64,000 bases of DNA from Thermosipho africanus Ob7 (GTDB lineage Bacteria > Thermotogota > Thermotogae > Thermotogales > Fervidobacteriaceae): contig NZ_NKRG01000001.1 of NCBI RefSeq assembly GCF_003351105.1, forward strand, positions 186,001 through 250,000, in the 5' to 3' direction. Under the pieces are notes generated by a model. The model ran no database searches. It saw only the letters and a program-made list of their open reading frames with translations, and was not told where the DNA came from. Position 1 is the stretch's first letter, and each line of letters starts with the position of its first letter. This document shows positions 49,744-58,919 of this stretch, one piece after another. A program made the position numbers and the translations under genes.

Positions 49744-50761
49744 TTATTGCACCTCCAATTCTGAAATGGTGAATGCCATAAGCTTTGCTGTATTTTCAAC
49801 GTCATTTACATGGACCTTTTCATATGGTGTGTGCATGTACTTTAATGGAATTGATATCAATTGAGTTTTTATCCCTGTCTTTACAAGTTGGACTGCGTCT
49901 GTATCAGTACCACTTCTTCTTGGAATAGGCTCGTATTGTATCTTTATGTTATATTGACTTGATACATTTTGTACCTTTTCGTTAAATTCTTTATCTACGA
50001 CAGGTCCAACAGCTACAACTGGCCCCTTATTGATTTCTATTTTTCTAAATCCAGGGATTGTTTCATCTCCATGTGTAACGTCTATAACAAATGCATAGTC
50101 AAGGTCTGCAAAATATGCTGCTGTAGGAGCGCCTGGACCAACTATTTCTTCTTGAGTGGAAAAAATAAAGTAAACATCAAATTGATGTTTTATTTTTTTA
50201 AGCATTTCAGCAGTTTTAATTAGTGAAACACAACTTGCTCTATTGTCAAGTGCAGGTGCGTATACTAAGTTGTTTTTTTCAAATCCTTCAATTTCATCTA
50301 ACATTACAATATCTCCAACTTGAATTTCTTTCCAATTTTCGTTCATACTTATATCAAGGAACAAATAATTAAAAGTTGGTATTTTTTTTTCTATCTTCTG
50401 CTTTTTGAAGGTGTGGTGCTAAAAATCCAAAAACTCCGTAGAATTCTCTATTTTTTGAATATATTTTTGCCCTTTGACCAATTACGGTTTTAGGATCCCA
50501 TCCACCTATACCAGCAACATATGCAAAACCATCATCGGTTATTTTTGAAATTACAAAACCAAGTTGGTCAACGTGTGCAAGTAGTCCAATTTTACCTTTA
50601 CCTTCCCCTTTTTTTACACAAACTAAACTTCCAACTTTTGTATAATGGTATTCATCTACTAAGTCTTTCATAATATTTTCAATTTCTTTTGTTACTTTGT
50701 GTTCATATCCCGATGGTCCATGAATTGATGATAGCTTTAGTAACAAATCTTTAGTGTTCAC
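49744..50761 (-). pseudogene. M42 family aminopeptidase, frame broken at A9
   Basis: The N-terminal piece (50369-50761) has GPSGYEHKVTKEI and LLAHVDQLGFVI. The C-terminal piece (to 49744) has LDNRASCVSLI, STQEEIVGPGAP, VIDVTHGDE and PLKYMHTPYEKV. Together they hold every catalytic element of an intact ~335-residue M42 peptidase. The break is at nine A of the minus strand (50382-50390): removing one A (or adding two) gives LQKAEDRKKIPTFNYLFLD. All other residues are preserved, so slippage or a base-calling error is more likely than old decay. Confidence 0.85.
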
Positions 50762-50860
50762 TGTATCCCTCCTTCTTATTTTCTAACAAGATTTTATCAC
50801 AATTTTAAAGAATATGGTATATACTAATATAGGTAAAAACTTAAGAAAAGGGGGAGAGAT

Positions 50861-51811
50861 ATGCGGTATCCGAAGATAATCGAATTTGAACTAACGACTG
50901 CTTGTAATTATTCATGTAAACACTGCTATTGTAATGCAGGGAAAAAGTCTACTAATGAGCTTTCTTTTGATGAGGTGAAAAAGGTATTACATGATTTAAA
51001 AGATGCAAATGTTGAAATTGTTGATCTAATTGGTGGGGAGCCTTTAATAAGGCAAGATATTGTTGATATCATTTCTTATGCTGCAAGTATTGGACTCGAT
51101 GTTATGTTAAATACTAATGCATCACTTGCAAGCAAAGAAATTGTCAAAAGGATTAAGGAAGTTTATCCACAGTTAAAGGTAGGAATTTCATTTGATGGAC
51201 ATACACCAGAAATTCACGATTTTGTTAGAGGACCTGGTGCATTTGAAAAAACATATAGAGGATTTCTTAATTTTCTTGAAGAAGGGTTTGATGTTACGGT
51301 ATTGCATGTTGTAAATAAGGTAAATTATGAGCATTTTGAAGAGATGGTTAAATTTGCAATAGAACATAATGTTTCACTTTATGTAGATAGATTTGTCCCT
51401 GTAGGCAGAGGAGAACTTTATAAAGATCTTCTTTTGCCAACTAAAAAAGAAGTTGAGCATGTTAGAAAAGTAATTAAAAAGTATGAAAATAAATTAACGT
51501 TTTATGTTGAAGAGAATATTTCTGGAGGGTTGTGCACTGCAGGTAGAGAGCATGCATCTGTTTTAGTAGATGGAACGGTTGTTCCTTGTGGTCATTTTAG
51601 ATATGATAAAGAATACTATATGGGAAATTTGAAGGAAAAGCCATTTAAGCAAATTTGGGAAAGTTATAACCCGGATATATTAATTTCAAATTGTAAGGGT
51701 TGTCCTCATTTTAGCAATTGCTTTGGTGGATGTAGAGCATTTGCAAAGAAATTAGGTTTGGATTATGACCCAATATTTTGCGAGGTGCATGTAGATGATA
51801 AAGAAGGATAA
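50861..51811 (+). CDS. Radical SAM/SPASM domain protein
   Basis: A 316-residue enzyme. The SAM cluster CxxxCxxC is at residues 15-22 (TTACNYSCKHCYC), followed by GGEPL. A SPASM region near the C-terminus supplies additional Cys (CTAGREHASVLVDGTVVPCGHF and CKGCPHFSNCFGGC). Such proteins modify peptides or cofactors. No precursor peptide was found beside it; the next gene, an MFS transporter, overlaps it by 17 bases. Substrate unknown. Confidence 0.85.
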   Translation: MRYPKIIEFELTTACNYSCKHCYCNAGKKSTNELSFDEVKKVLHDLKDANVEIVDLIGGEPLIRQDIVDIISYAASIGLDVMLNTNASLASKEIVKRIKEVYPQLKVGISFDGHTPEIHDFVRGPGAFEKTYRGFLNFLEEGFDVTVLHVVNKVNYEHFEEMVKFAIEHNVSLYVDRFVPVGRGELYKDLLLPTKKEVEHVRKVIKKYENKLTFYVEENISGGLCTAGREHASVLVDGTVVPCGHFRYDKEYYMGNLKEKPFKQIWESYNPDILISNCKGCPHFSNCFGGCRAFAKKLGLDYDPIFCEVHVDDKEG

Positions 51812-52997
51812 ACAATTTAGAAAATTTCAAATGTATGGCTTTCTGAAAAATTTGCGTTTTTTTGAGCCGTTTTTGATTTTATTCTTCCTTTCTTCTGGTC
51901 TTAGCTATCTTCAAATTGGAATTCTTTACTCAATTAAAAGCATTGCTACTAACATTTTAGAAATACCAACTGGTGTAATTGCAGATTTGTATGGGCGAAA
52001 AAAATCTATGCTTTTTTCTATGATATCCTATATTATCTCCTTTTTGATTTTTTATTTTTCAAGATCGTTTTATTTGTACATACTTGCAATGATATTTTTT
52101 TCTTTTGGAGAAGCTTTTAGAACCGGTACACACAAGGCAATGATTTTTCAGTATTTAAAAATTAATGGTATGGAAAATTTAAAGGTTCAATATTATGGAG
52201 CGACAAGAGCGGCCTCGCAGCTTGGCTCAGCACTTAATTCATTGATTGCTGCATCTATAGTTTTTGTAAGCGGAAACTATAGAACTGTATTTTTTATTGC
52301 AATTCTTCCATATATATTAAATTTAATTAATCTTGCAACTTATCCTAATGAACTTGATAAAGCTGAAGTAAAAAAGACAAAAAAACAAACTTTAAAAGAC
52401 TTTATAGATGCTGTTGCAAGCTGGAGGGTTTTAAAAATACTTTTAAATACATCAAGCTATTCTGCTATTTTTAAAAGTTTAAAAGATTATTTGCAACCTA
52501 TTTTGGAATCATTTGCATTGTCAATTCCAATATTTGTGTGGTTAGATGATAAAAAGAGATCTTCCATTGTGATTGGTATTGTGTACTTTTTTCTTTACCT
52601 TTTAACTTCATATGCATCTAAAAATTCATGGAAGATTGGAAAGAAAAGTTCCTCATTTGCTTTAAATTTGACATTATTTGTAGGTGCATTATCGGTAATT
52701 TTTGCAGGAGTAAGCTATATTTTTAATTTCTATATAGTTTCTATTTTGATCTTCATTGTTTTGTACATACTTGAGAATTTAAGACGTCCAATTGCAGTTT
52801 CATATGTAGGAGACAATGTTGAATCTGATGCTCTTGCCTCAGTTTTGTCAGTTGAATCACAAGCTACAACATTACTGACGGCAGTTTTCTCGATAGTTTT
52901 GGGTTTTTTTGCAGATAAATTAGGAGTTGGACAAGCAGTATCAATTTTAGGAATAATTCTACTTTTGATGAGTTTGTTTTTTAAGATAAAAGATTGA
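51795..52997 (+). CDS. MFS transporter
   Basis: A 400-residue protein with about 12 hydrophobic helices. The loop GVIADLYGRKKSM between helices 2 and 3 is the MFS signature, and FFADKLGVGQAVS lies in the matching second-half position. Its start lies within the radical SAM gene, so the two are coupled; it might export the product of that enzyme. Direction and substrate are not visible. Confidence 0.85.
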   Translation: MIKKDKQFRKFQMYGFLKNLRFFEPFLILFFLSSGLSYLQIGILYSIKSIATNILEIPTGVIADLYGRKKSMLFSMISYIISFLIFYFSRSFYLYILAMIFFSFGEAFRTGTHKAMIFQYLKINGMENLKVQYYGATRAASQLGSALNSLIAASIVFVSGNYRTVFFIAILPYILNLINLATYPNELDKAEVKKTKKQTLKDFIDAVASWRVLKILLNTSSYSAIFKSLKDYLQPILESFALSIPIFVWLDDKKRSSIVIGIVYFFLYLLTSYASKNSWKIGKKSSSFALNLTLFVGALSVIFAGVSYIFNFYIVSILIFIVLYILENLRRPIAVSYVGDNVESDALASVLSVESQATTLLTAVFSIVLGFFADKLGVGQAVSILGIILLLMSLFFKIKD

Positions 52998-53059
52998 ATT
53001 TGTGTTTTTTTCTATTTGGTGTATAATGGAATTGTATTAAATTTTGTGAGGTGATATCC

Positions 53060-53479
53060 ATGGGTATTAAAAGTGGAGACAAAGTTAAAGTCCATTATGT
53101 GGGAAAATTTGAGGATGGAGAAGTTTTTGACAGTTCAGTTGGAAAAGAGCCATTAGAATTTGTAGTTGGTATGAACCAAGTTATTCCAGGCTTTGAAGAG
53201 GGTTTGATGGGTATGGAAGTTGGAGAAAAAAGGACAATCAATGTTCCGTTTGAAAAGGCATATGGGCCTTATAGAGAAGATCTTGTTTTTCCAGTTGAAA
53301 AGTCAAAGCTTCCAGAAGATGTTGCGGTGGATCATTTGTTGGAAGTTCATCAACCAGATGGTAGTAGCTTTATTGTTAGAGTAAGTGATATAAAAAATGA
53401 CATGGCTTATTTAGATGCAAATCATCCACTTGCAGGGAAAAACTTGATATTTGAAGTAGAGATAGTTTCTATTGGTTAA
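53060..53479 (+). CDS. SlyD-like FKBP peptidyl-prolyl isomerase
   Basis: A 139-residue protein. KVKVHYVGKFEDGEVFDSS, VIPGFEEGLMGMEVGEKRTI and the inserted flap (residues 70-120) followed by NHPLAGKNLIFEVEI are the order seen in SlyD. It catalyses proline isomerisation and aids folding. The His-rich metal tail of E. coli SlyD is absent. GAGGTGAT sets the ATG at 53060. Confidence 0.93.
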   Translation: MGIKSGDKVKVHYVGKFEDGEVFDSSVGKEPLEFVVGMNQVIPGFEEGLMGMEVGEKRTINVPFEKAYGPYREDLVFPVEKSKLPEDVAVDHLLEVHQPDGSSFIVRVSDIKNDMAYLDANHPLAGKNLIFEVEIVSIG

Positions 53480-53518
53480 TGATTTCTTTTTATTAAAATA
53501 ACAAAGTATTTTATCGAT

Positions 53519-53556
53519 GTACCCCATCCAGAGTGAAGAGGATGGGGTATTTTTAA
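53519..53556 (+). terminator. Terminator after the FKBP gene
   Basis: TACCCCATCC and GGATGGGGTA pair over 10 bp around an 11-base loop, followed by T5. Confidence 0.8.
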
Positions 53557-53559
53557 ATT

Positions 53560-53751
53560 CAATTAGATGATTATTTTTTAAGAAATATGAATTTACCTTG
53601 AATGGCTTGAAAATTATGTAATAACAATTCATTTGATAATATTAATGTTTTTAATTTGTGTTTTAAAGTTAGCCATTAAAACCAAATTATATTTTTTATT
53701 TGTTTTTTAAAAAAATTACTACCAAAGTTTTTGTTCTGCTAATTAAATTGA
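53560..53751. other. AT-rich intergenic spacer
   Basis: About 190 bases between the FKBP terminator and the IS remnant. Very AT-rich, no ORF with a ribosome site and no repeat recognised. Confidence 0.5.
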
Positions 53752-54088
53752 ATCTTGCCAAAGTAAAAATAAGTTAAATTAGGATATAAAAAGAAAATAA
53801 AGGATACTAGTAGTGGGATTTATTGAAAATCAAAGAAAAGATAAATGTGTATTTAAAATCTAGAAGGTAAGAATTGTATGAGAAGAAAAATAAATAGATT
53901 AATATATAGAAAAATGTTGATAAAAGAACGGTATATAGAAAAGTTAAAACAGAAGATTAATAAGAAGGTAATAAAATAACAGATGACATATATATTACTA
54001 GGATAGCAGTTAGCAGAATAGAAGCACTTACAACTTATCATAAAATGATAGGATTAATCGATAGATAATTTTTTATATTGACTCGGGT
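53752..54088 (+). mobile_element. Shorter decayed copy of the same IS next to the array 2 leader
   Basis: The left end (CTTGCCAAAGTAAAAATAAG) and right end (TTTTATATTGACTCGGGT) match the ends of the copy at 16702-17453. Between them are the same transposase remnants (GATTTATTGAAAATCAAAG; AGAAAAATAAATAGATTAATATA), but more is deleted, leaving 337 bp. It cannot code for a transposase. Confidence 0.72.
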
Positions 54089-54109
54089 GTATTCACTTTT
54101 GTAGTTGTT

Positions 54110-54425
54110 TGAAAATAAGATAAAAAAATTAACTAAAAAGAAATTTAAATTTAACTATAAAAAAGTGTTGAAGTAATTCTATGAAAGAAAATCTTTTTAA
54201 CATACTTTTAACCAGATTCAAAAAAAGCTTATTTTTACTTTTTCTATAATATAATAGATGTAACATTTATGTTAACGGACTAAAATTAGACAAATTTCAA
54301 GGGGATGTTTTCGAAGATAAAATTAAATAAAAGCTCATAAATTCTAGATTTAACTTACCGTTTACTTCCGCTCAAAGGTTTTGTTACTTTTTCTTGTTAT
54401 ATTTATTTATGAGAATAGTTATAGG
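54110..54425 (+). promoter_or_regulatory. CRISPR leader of array 2
   Basis: About 300 AT-rich bases; the 100 bases next to the first repeat are nearly identical to the array 1 leader (shared CTCATAAATTCTAGATTT and GTTATATTTATTTATGAG). A CTATAATATAATAG box near 54244-54258 is a likely -10 for precursor crRNA. It directs spacer uptake at the left end of array 2. Confidence 0.88.
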
Positions 54426-55594
54426 GTTTAGAATCTACCTATGAGGAATGAAAACACGTTCGGTATTGGTTCAACATTTATTTCGTCAATTGTTGCGTTT
54501 AGAATCTACCTATGAGGAATGAAAACAGGACCTTTCCAGAATTTTTTATTTGCTTCGTGTAAAAGAAAAAAGTTTAGAATCTACCTATGAGGAATGAAAA
54601 CGGTCAATCACAAGTTCTTCTTTTTGAAGTTCTGCTGTAACGCGCTGTTTAGAATCTACCTATGAGGAATGAAAACGGTTTTATTTTCTTGTATTGCACG
54701 TTTCCTTCCAGCGTTTAGAATCTACCTATGAGGAATGAAAACACACCTGAAAGCGCGGCACTGAAAAAAAACCGTGCTTTCTTTTGTTGTTTAGAATCTA
54801 CCTATGAGGAATGAAAACTGTTCCAGAGATCTACTTTTTCTTTGTAAAGTTGTTTTGTAGCCAGTTTAGAATCTACCTATGAGGAATGAAAACTTTAATC
54901 TGATAATTTTTTATTTTGTTATGTATCTTTAGTTTAGAATCTACCTATGAGGAATGAAAACTTTATATACATAAGGACACATAAGATAGGTATTAATACG
55001 AGTTTAGAATCTACCTATGAGGAATGAAAACGTTGCGATAAATAACCTTCCCATCAGGGGTTGTGGAAAGGTTTAGAATCTACCTATGAGGAATGAAAAC
55101 ATATTTTTTAGCAAGTTCTTTTGCTTTGTTGTTTGATATTTTAGGTTTAGAATCTACCTATGAGGAATGAAAACTAATAATCGTACCATCGCGTTTGCTA
55201 GTACTGTTGTTGCGTTTAGAATCTACCTATGAGGAATGAAAACATATAAATTCTTTTTCTATTCCTTCCAATCTAAATTTCGTTTAGAATCTACCTATGA
55301 GGAATGAAAACGAGTATATTCGCTGCTTTTCCAAGCTCACGCAATTTTTCTTGTTTAGAATCTACCTATGAGGAATGAAAACTTGTATTGGGCAACAATT
55401 ACAACATCATCCGGTTGTAAATCCAAGTTTAGAATCTACCTATGAGGAATGAAAACATTTCAAATATGTCGTCGGTGTCTAAATCAATAATTTTTTCCGT
55501 TTAGAATCTACCTATGAGGAATGAAAACTATGATCCGTGTACAACAATGCATATTGAAAATAATGTTTAGAATCTACCTATGAGGAATGAAAAC
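54426..55594 (+). CRISPR. CRISPR array 2: 17 repeats, 16 spacers
   Basis: A 30-bp repeat reading GTTTAGAATCTACC...GAGGAATGAAAAC on the plus strand, all 17 copies apparently identical, with spacers of roughly 35-46 bases. The leader is on the left and a hairpin terminator lies beyond the right end. It is about 600 bases upstream of cas2-cas1-cas2. Several spacers translate as open protein on the minus strand, so the crRNAs would be antisense to those messages. Confidence 0.98.
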
Positions 55595-55710
55595 TGTATT
55601 ATTTATTTAAAAAATATAGTTTTATATTTAGAACTTATTTGAAAAAATATAAGAAGATTATTAATAAATCATGATTTAACAAATTGATATGGATAAATTA
55701 TATTTTTTAA

Positions 55711-55741
55711 ATTGGAGCAATTAATTGCTCCAATTTTTTAT
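55711..55741 (+). terminator. Terminator downstream of CRISPR array 2
   Basis: ATTGGAGCAATTAATTGCTCCAAT is a long perfect palindrome split around its centre, followed by T6. It would end the precursor crRNA. The 115 bases between array and hairpin hold nothing else recognisable. Confidence 0.8.
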
Positions 55742-55804
55742 GTCAGATTTTAAAGGTTTAAATCGTATTATAAGTGTAAAGCAAATTTTAAAGGAGGGAT
55801 TTTT

Positions 55805-56182
55805 GTGAGAAAATTTTTTATAGTTCTTTTAATAAGTATTTTTATTATAATCTCTTTTGGTGAGCAAAACTTTTTAACAACACCATCACAAGTGGAATCT
55901 TTAGCTAGAGTTCATGCAAATGAAGATGTTAATAAATTTTGGCCATTTTTAGGTGGTTTTGTATTTGGTATTATTGCTCCAATATACAATTACGTAGTTG
56001 AGCCTGAAGTTCCTGCCGAAAGATTAGTGAAACTAAGAAGTATTATTAAAAGCGAAGATGATTATTTGATAGATATTTATGTAAGGACGTATAAAGATGA
56101 GATAAAAAAGATAAAAGTTGGTATGTCTTTTGCCGGTTGGGGTTCTTTTATCGCACTTTTAGCAATTTCTATATCGACTTAA
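55805..56182 (+). CDS. Small exported/membrane protein of unknown function between array and cas genes
   Basis: A 125-residue protein (GTG start, AAAGGAGGG 7 bases before). A signal peptide or anchor spans residues 1-19. A hydrophobic segment (FLGGFVFGIIAPIYNYVV, residues 48-65) and a C-terminal one (AGWGSFIALLAISI, residues 109-123) are present. It has its own terminator at 56184, so it is separate from the cas operon. I do not recognise a family; a link to CRISPR is positional only. Confidence 0.6.
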   Translation: MRKFFIVLLISIFIIISFGEQNFLTTPSQVESLARVHANEDVNKFWPFLGGFVFGIIAPIYNYVVEPEVPAERLVKLRSIIKSEDDYLIDIYVRTYKDEIKKIKVGMSFAGWGSFIALLAISIST

Positions 56183-56206
56183 AGCCTGGGTCTTCCAGGC
56201 CTTTTT
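56183..56206 (+). terminator. Terminator before the cas genes
   Basis: GCCTGG and CCAGGC pair around a 5-base loop, followed by CTTTTT; the stop codon of the upstream gene abuts it. Confidence 0.75.
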
Positions 56207-56228
56207 AAAGTTTTAAGAGGTGATTTTT

Positions 56229-56492
56229 TTGTATTTGATAATGATTTACGATGTAAATAAAAAGAGAGTTGGAAAAGTTTTAAAAGTAGCAAGAAAGTAT
56301 TTAAAATGGGTTCAAAATTCAGTGTTAGAAGGTAAAATAACTAAGAGTAATTTTGAAACGTTAAGGAATCAAATTTTAAGTATAATAGATGAAGATGAAG
56401 ACACTATTTATTGGTATATATTAGAACCGGAGTTTGTACCATATAGAAAAATTTATGGGAACAAAAAAATTAATGTAACAAATATAATTTAA
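56229..56492 (+). CDS. cas2: Cas2 (first copy)
   Basis: About 87 residues from a TTG start at 56229 behind AAGAGGTGA. The opening LIMIYDVNKKRVGKVLKVARKYLKWVQNSVLEG is the Cas2 beta-1/alpha-1 core with the conserved Asp. Cas2 dimers bridge two Cas1 dimers during spacer capture. It lies 14 bases before cas1, and a second cas2 follows cas1. Confidence 0.92.
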   Translation: MYLIMIYDVNKKRVGKVLKVARKYLKWVQNSVLEGKITKSNFETLRNQILSIIDEDEDTIYWYILEPEFVPYRKIYGNKKINVTNII

Positions 56493-56506
56493 TGGAGGTT
56501 TAAAAA

Positions 56507-57490
56507 ATGGAAACCTTATATATTTTTACTGATGGGGAACTAAAAAGAAAAAACCACGCGTTATACTTTGTTCCAAAAAGCAAAGATTCAAATCCATTTT
56601 TTGTTCCATTAAAAAATATTTCTTCAATTATGATTTTTTCAGAGGTAAGTTTTAATAAAAAATTTTTGGGTTTGTTAGCGAAAGAAGGTATACCTACCTT
56701 TTTTTATGGTTATTATGGGGATTTTATTGGTTCTTTTTATCCACCAGAGAACAATAAAACTGGAGAGATGATAGTTTTGCAGTTTCAATATTATTATGAT
56801 TTAAGTAAAAGGCTTGAAATTGCAAAAGAAATATTAGAATCTGCAGTTTTGAATATGCTTTGGGTGCTGAATGGATATAAAGAAGTTACTAATGAAGAGT
56901 TAAATTATATAGTAAAGATTAAGGATAGTTTGAAAAAGCAAAATAATATACCAGCCTTAATGGCCATAGAAGGAAATATTAGAAAGGCTTATTATAAAGC
57001 TTTAGGGAAAATTGTAAAGCGTAAAGGATTTGATTTTGACGAAAGACTAAAAAGACCTCCAAAAGATGAAATAAATGCACTTATAAGCTTTGGAAATATA
57101 ATACTTTATAATACAGTTTTAGCCGAGATATATAAAACTTCTTTAGAGCCAAGAATAAGTTTTTTGCATGAAACAAATAAGCGTAAATTTTCTTTACAAC
57201 TTGATATTGCAGAGATTTTTAAACCAATAATTGTGGATAAAGCAATTTTGAAATTAGTGAATAAAAAAGAAATTAAAAAAGAAGACTTTAATTTTAACAA
57301 CAATGGGGTATTTTTATATGAAGATGCAAAGAAAAAATTTATAAATGAAATTGAGGAGAGATTAAATAAGAAAGTTACAATTTATGAAAATCAAAATGTA
57401 ACTTTTAAAACAGTAATAAGGCATGAATGTTATAAATTGATCAGACATTTAAAAGGAGTTGAAAAATTTAAGGGATTTGTGATGGGGTGA
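56507..57490 (+). CDS. cas1: Cas1 integrase
   Basis: A 327-residue integrase that inserts spacers at the leader end. The N-terminal beta domain starts METLYIFTDGELKRKNHALYF. Catalytic residues are Glu155 (AIEGNIRKAYY), His221 (SFLHETNKRKF) and Glu236 (LDIAEIFKP), all present, so the enzyme looks active. AATGGAGG precedes the ATG, and it overlaps the second cas2 frame. Confidence 0.95.
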   Translation: METLYIFTDGELKRKNHALYFVPKSKDSNPFFVPLKNISSIMIFSEVSFNKKFLGLLAKEGIPTFFYGYYGDFIGSFYPPENNKTGEMIVLQFQYYYDLSKRLEIAKEILESAVLNMLWVLNGYKEVTNEELNYIVKIKDSLKKQNNIPALMAIEGNIRKAYYKALGKIVKRKGFDFDERLKRPPKDEINALISFGNIILYNTVLAEIYKTSLEPRISFLHETNKRKFSLQLDIAEIFKPIIVDKAILKLVNKKEIKKEDFNFNNNGVFLYEDAKKKFINEIEERLNKKVTIYENQNVTFKTVIRHECYKLIRHLKGVEKFKGFVMG

Positions 57491-57495
57491 TTTAT

Positions 57496-57765
57496 TTGAA
57501 GTATCTTTTGCTTGTTTATGATGTAAATGAAAAAAGAGTGAACAAAATACATAGAATTTTAAAAAAATACCTTGTTTGGCAGCAAAATTCAACTTTTGAA
57601 GGGTATTTATCTCAATCAAATATTAAAAAATTGTTCTATGAAGTTAAAAATAAAATTAATGAAGAAGAGGATAGTGTTGTAGTCTATTTTTTTAATTCAA
57701 ATAAGGTTTTTAGAAAAGTTATTGATGGAAAGGATAAGTGTATATTTAATAATAAGTTTATCTAA
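57496..57765 (+). CDS. cas2: Cas2 (second copy)
   Basis: About 89 residues from a TTG at 57496, behind GGGGTGA at the cas1 end. LLLVYDVNEKRVNKIHRILKKYLVWQQNSTFEGYLS matches Cas2 and clearly resembles the first copy (same YDVN..RV...KYL.W.QNS.EG pattern), but it has diverged. Two cas2 genes flanking one cas1 is uncommon. Which copy works with Cas1 cannot be told. Confidence 0.9.
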   Translation: MKYLLLVYDVNEKRVNKIHRILKKYLVWQQNSTFEGYLSQSNIKKLFYEVKNKINEEEDSVVVYFFNSNKVFRKVIDGKDKCIFNNKFI

Positions 57766-57779
57766 AAACAAAAATATGT

Positions 57780-57785
57780 TATAAT
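57780..57785 (+). promoter_or_regulatory. Possible -10 box of the signalling operon
   Basis: TATAAT 39 bases before the TTG at 57819, in the 53-base gap after the second cas2. The -35 is weak (TTTATC near 57757). It would let the MazF-like/sigma/Lon genes be transcribed separately from cas1-cas2. Confidence 0.4.
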
Positions 57786-57818
57786 AAATGTAAATGGAGG
57801 TGGAAGGAGGAAAAATAA

Positions 57819-58232
57819 TTGAAACAATTGATTGATGCAATTTTTCAGAAAGAACTGGGGGATTTTAAATCTTTGATAGGTTATGTATATAGATTAAAAG
57901 AAATTTCAAAAATTTTGGGTTTTGATACATTGTATAAATCAAGAAGTACAGAAAGAGAAAGAAGGCCAGCTATTGTTGAGGACAATGGAAAAAATAGTTT
58001 AAAAATTTTGTTTTTATCAACTAAAAGTTATTCAAGAATAAAAGTAGATATAAATAAGTTTTGTGTAATCAGTGAAGATTTTGAATGTGCTGAATTGGTA
58101 TTAAAATCATCATATGCATTCAATTACCATAAAAAATTAGTGTTTAAGCTTCCAAGAAAAGTTATTGAGGAAAGTTTTGTAAAATGTGGTTTATGTAGAA
58201 AAAATATAAAAAATTTTATTGAGGTGATATAA
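57819..58232 (+). CDS. Small MazF/PemK-like protein with a CxxC motif
   Basis: A 137-residue protein with TTG start behind GGAAGGAGG. Residues 40-105 (RERRPAIVEDNG, then ILFLSTKSYSRIKVDI) resemble the RPxxVV strand and following strands of MazF/PemK toxins. The end holds FVKCGLCRKNI (CxxC). It is the first gene of the sigma/Lon unit and starts just two bases before that of the next gene ends its spacer. It could be a second target or partner of the protease, or a toxin. The MazF resemblance is my reading, not a search result. Confidence 0.45.
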   Translation: MKQLIDAIFQKELGDFKSLIGYVYRLKEISKILGFDTLYKSRSTERERRPAIVEDNGKNSLKILFLSTKSYSRIKVDINKFCVISEDFECAELVLKSSYAFNYHKKLVFKLPRKVIEESFVKCGLCRKNIKNFIEVI

Positions 58233-58234
58233 AG

Positions 58235-58910
58235 GTGAAAGAGATTATATTAAAGTACTTGAATAATAAGTTTGAAGAAGAAGAGGAAAATAAATTGTAT
58301 CTTTTAATAAAAAAAAATTGTAACTATAATAATTGGCACTCATTCTAATTATAAAGATACATTGATTGATATATATGGAACTTATGATTCGGCTGTTAAT
58401 GAAATTATAAACGAAATATTTATAAAAATAAAAAATAAAAAAGAGATTTTGATGTCAATAATAAACAATATTGAAAACATTGAAAGTTATATTTCAAGGA
58501 TGATTTTAAATCATATTATCGACATTGTAAAGAGCTATAAATCTAAACTTTCTTTGAATAAAGAAGATGATGACGGGAACGAAAAGATAGATGTGATAAA
58601 TATTGCTGAATTTGATGATTTAAAATCTGAAATTATTGCAGAGTATTTTGTTGAAGAGTTAAAATCTTTAGATAATATGCAACTTTGTTATTATTTTTAC
58701 AAGGTTCTCTACAATGAAGAAATATTCTATAGTGAAAAATCAAAGGATGCAAAGTATAAAATGGTTCAAAGATTAAAAGAAAAACTGAGGAATTTAGTAG
58801 AAGATTTTGGAATAGATCAAAAAGAATTTGCAATAGCAGTGAAAATCTATATGTCAGAAATTTGTGATAAGATTCGTCATAATAATAGAGAAGAAAAAAA
58901 TAAAAAGTAG
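58235..58910 (+). pseudogene. ECF-type sigma factor (CalpS-like), frame broken at A9
   Basis: The first frame (GTG 58235 behind GAGGTGA) runs to TAA at 58346; the second is open to 58910. A run of nine A (58309-58317) joins them: losing one A gives LYLLIKKIVTIIIGTHSNY and a ~225-residue protein. The join has region 2-like helices (DSAVNEIINEIFIKIKN, ENIESYISRMILNHIIDIVKSY) and a region 4-like C-terminal half (KMVQRLKEKLRNLVEDFGI). Order beside a MazF-like protein and a Lon-SAVED protease fits CalpS. Slippage expression, a base error, or true inactivation are all possible. Confidence 0.7.
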
Positions 58911-58919
58911 GAGGTTACT

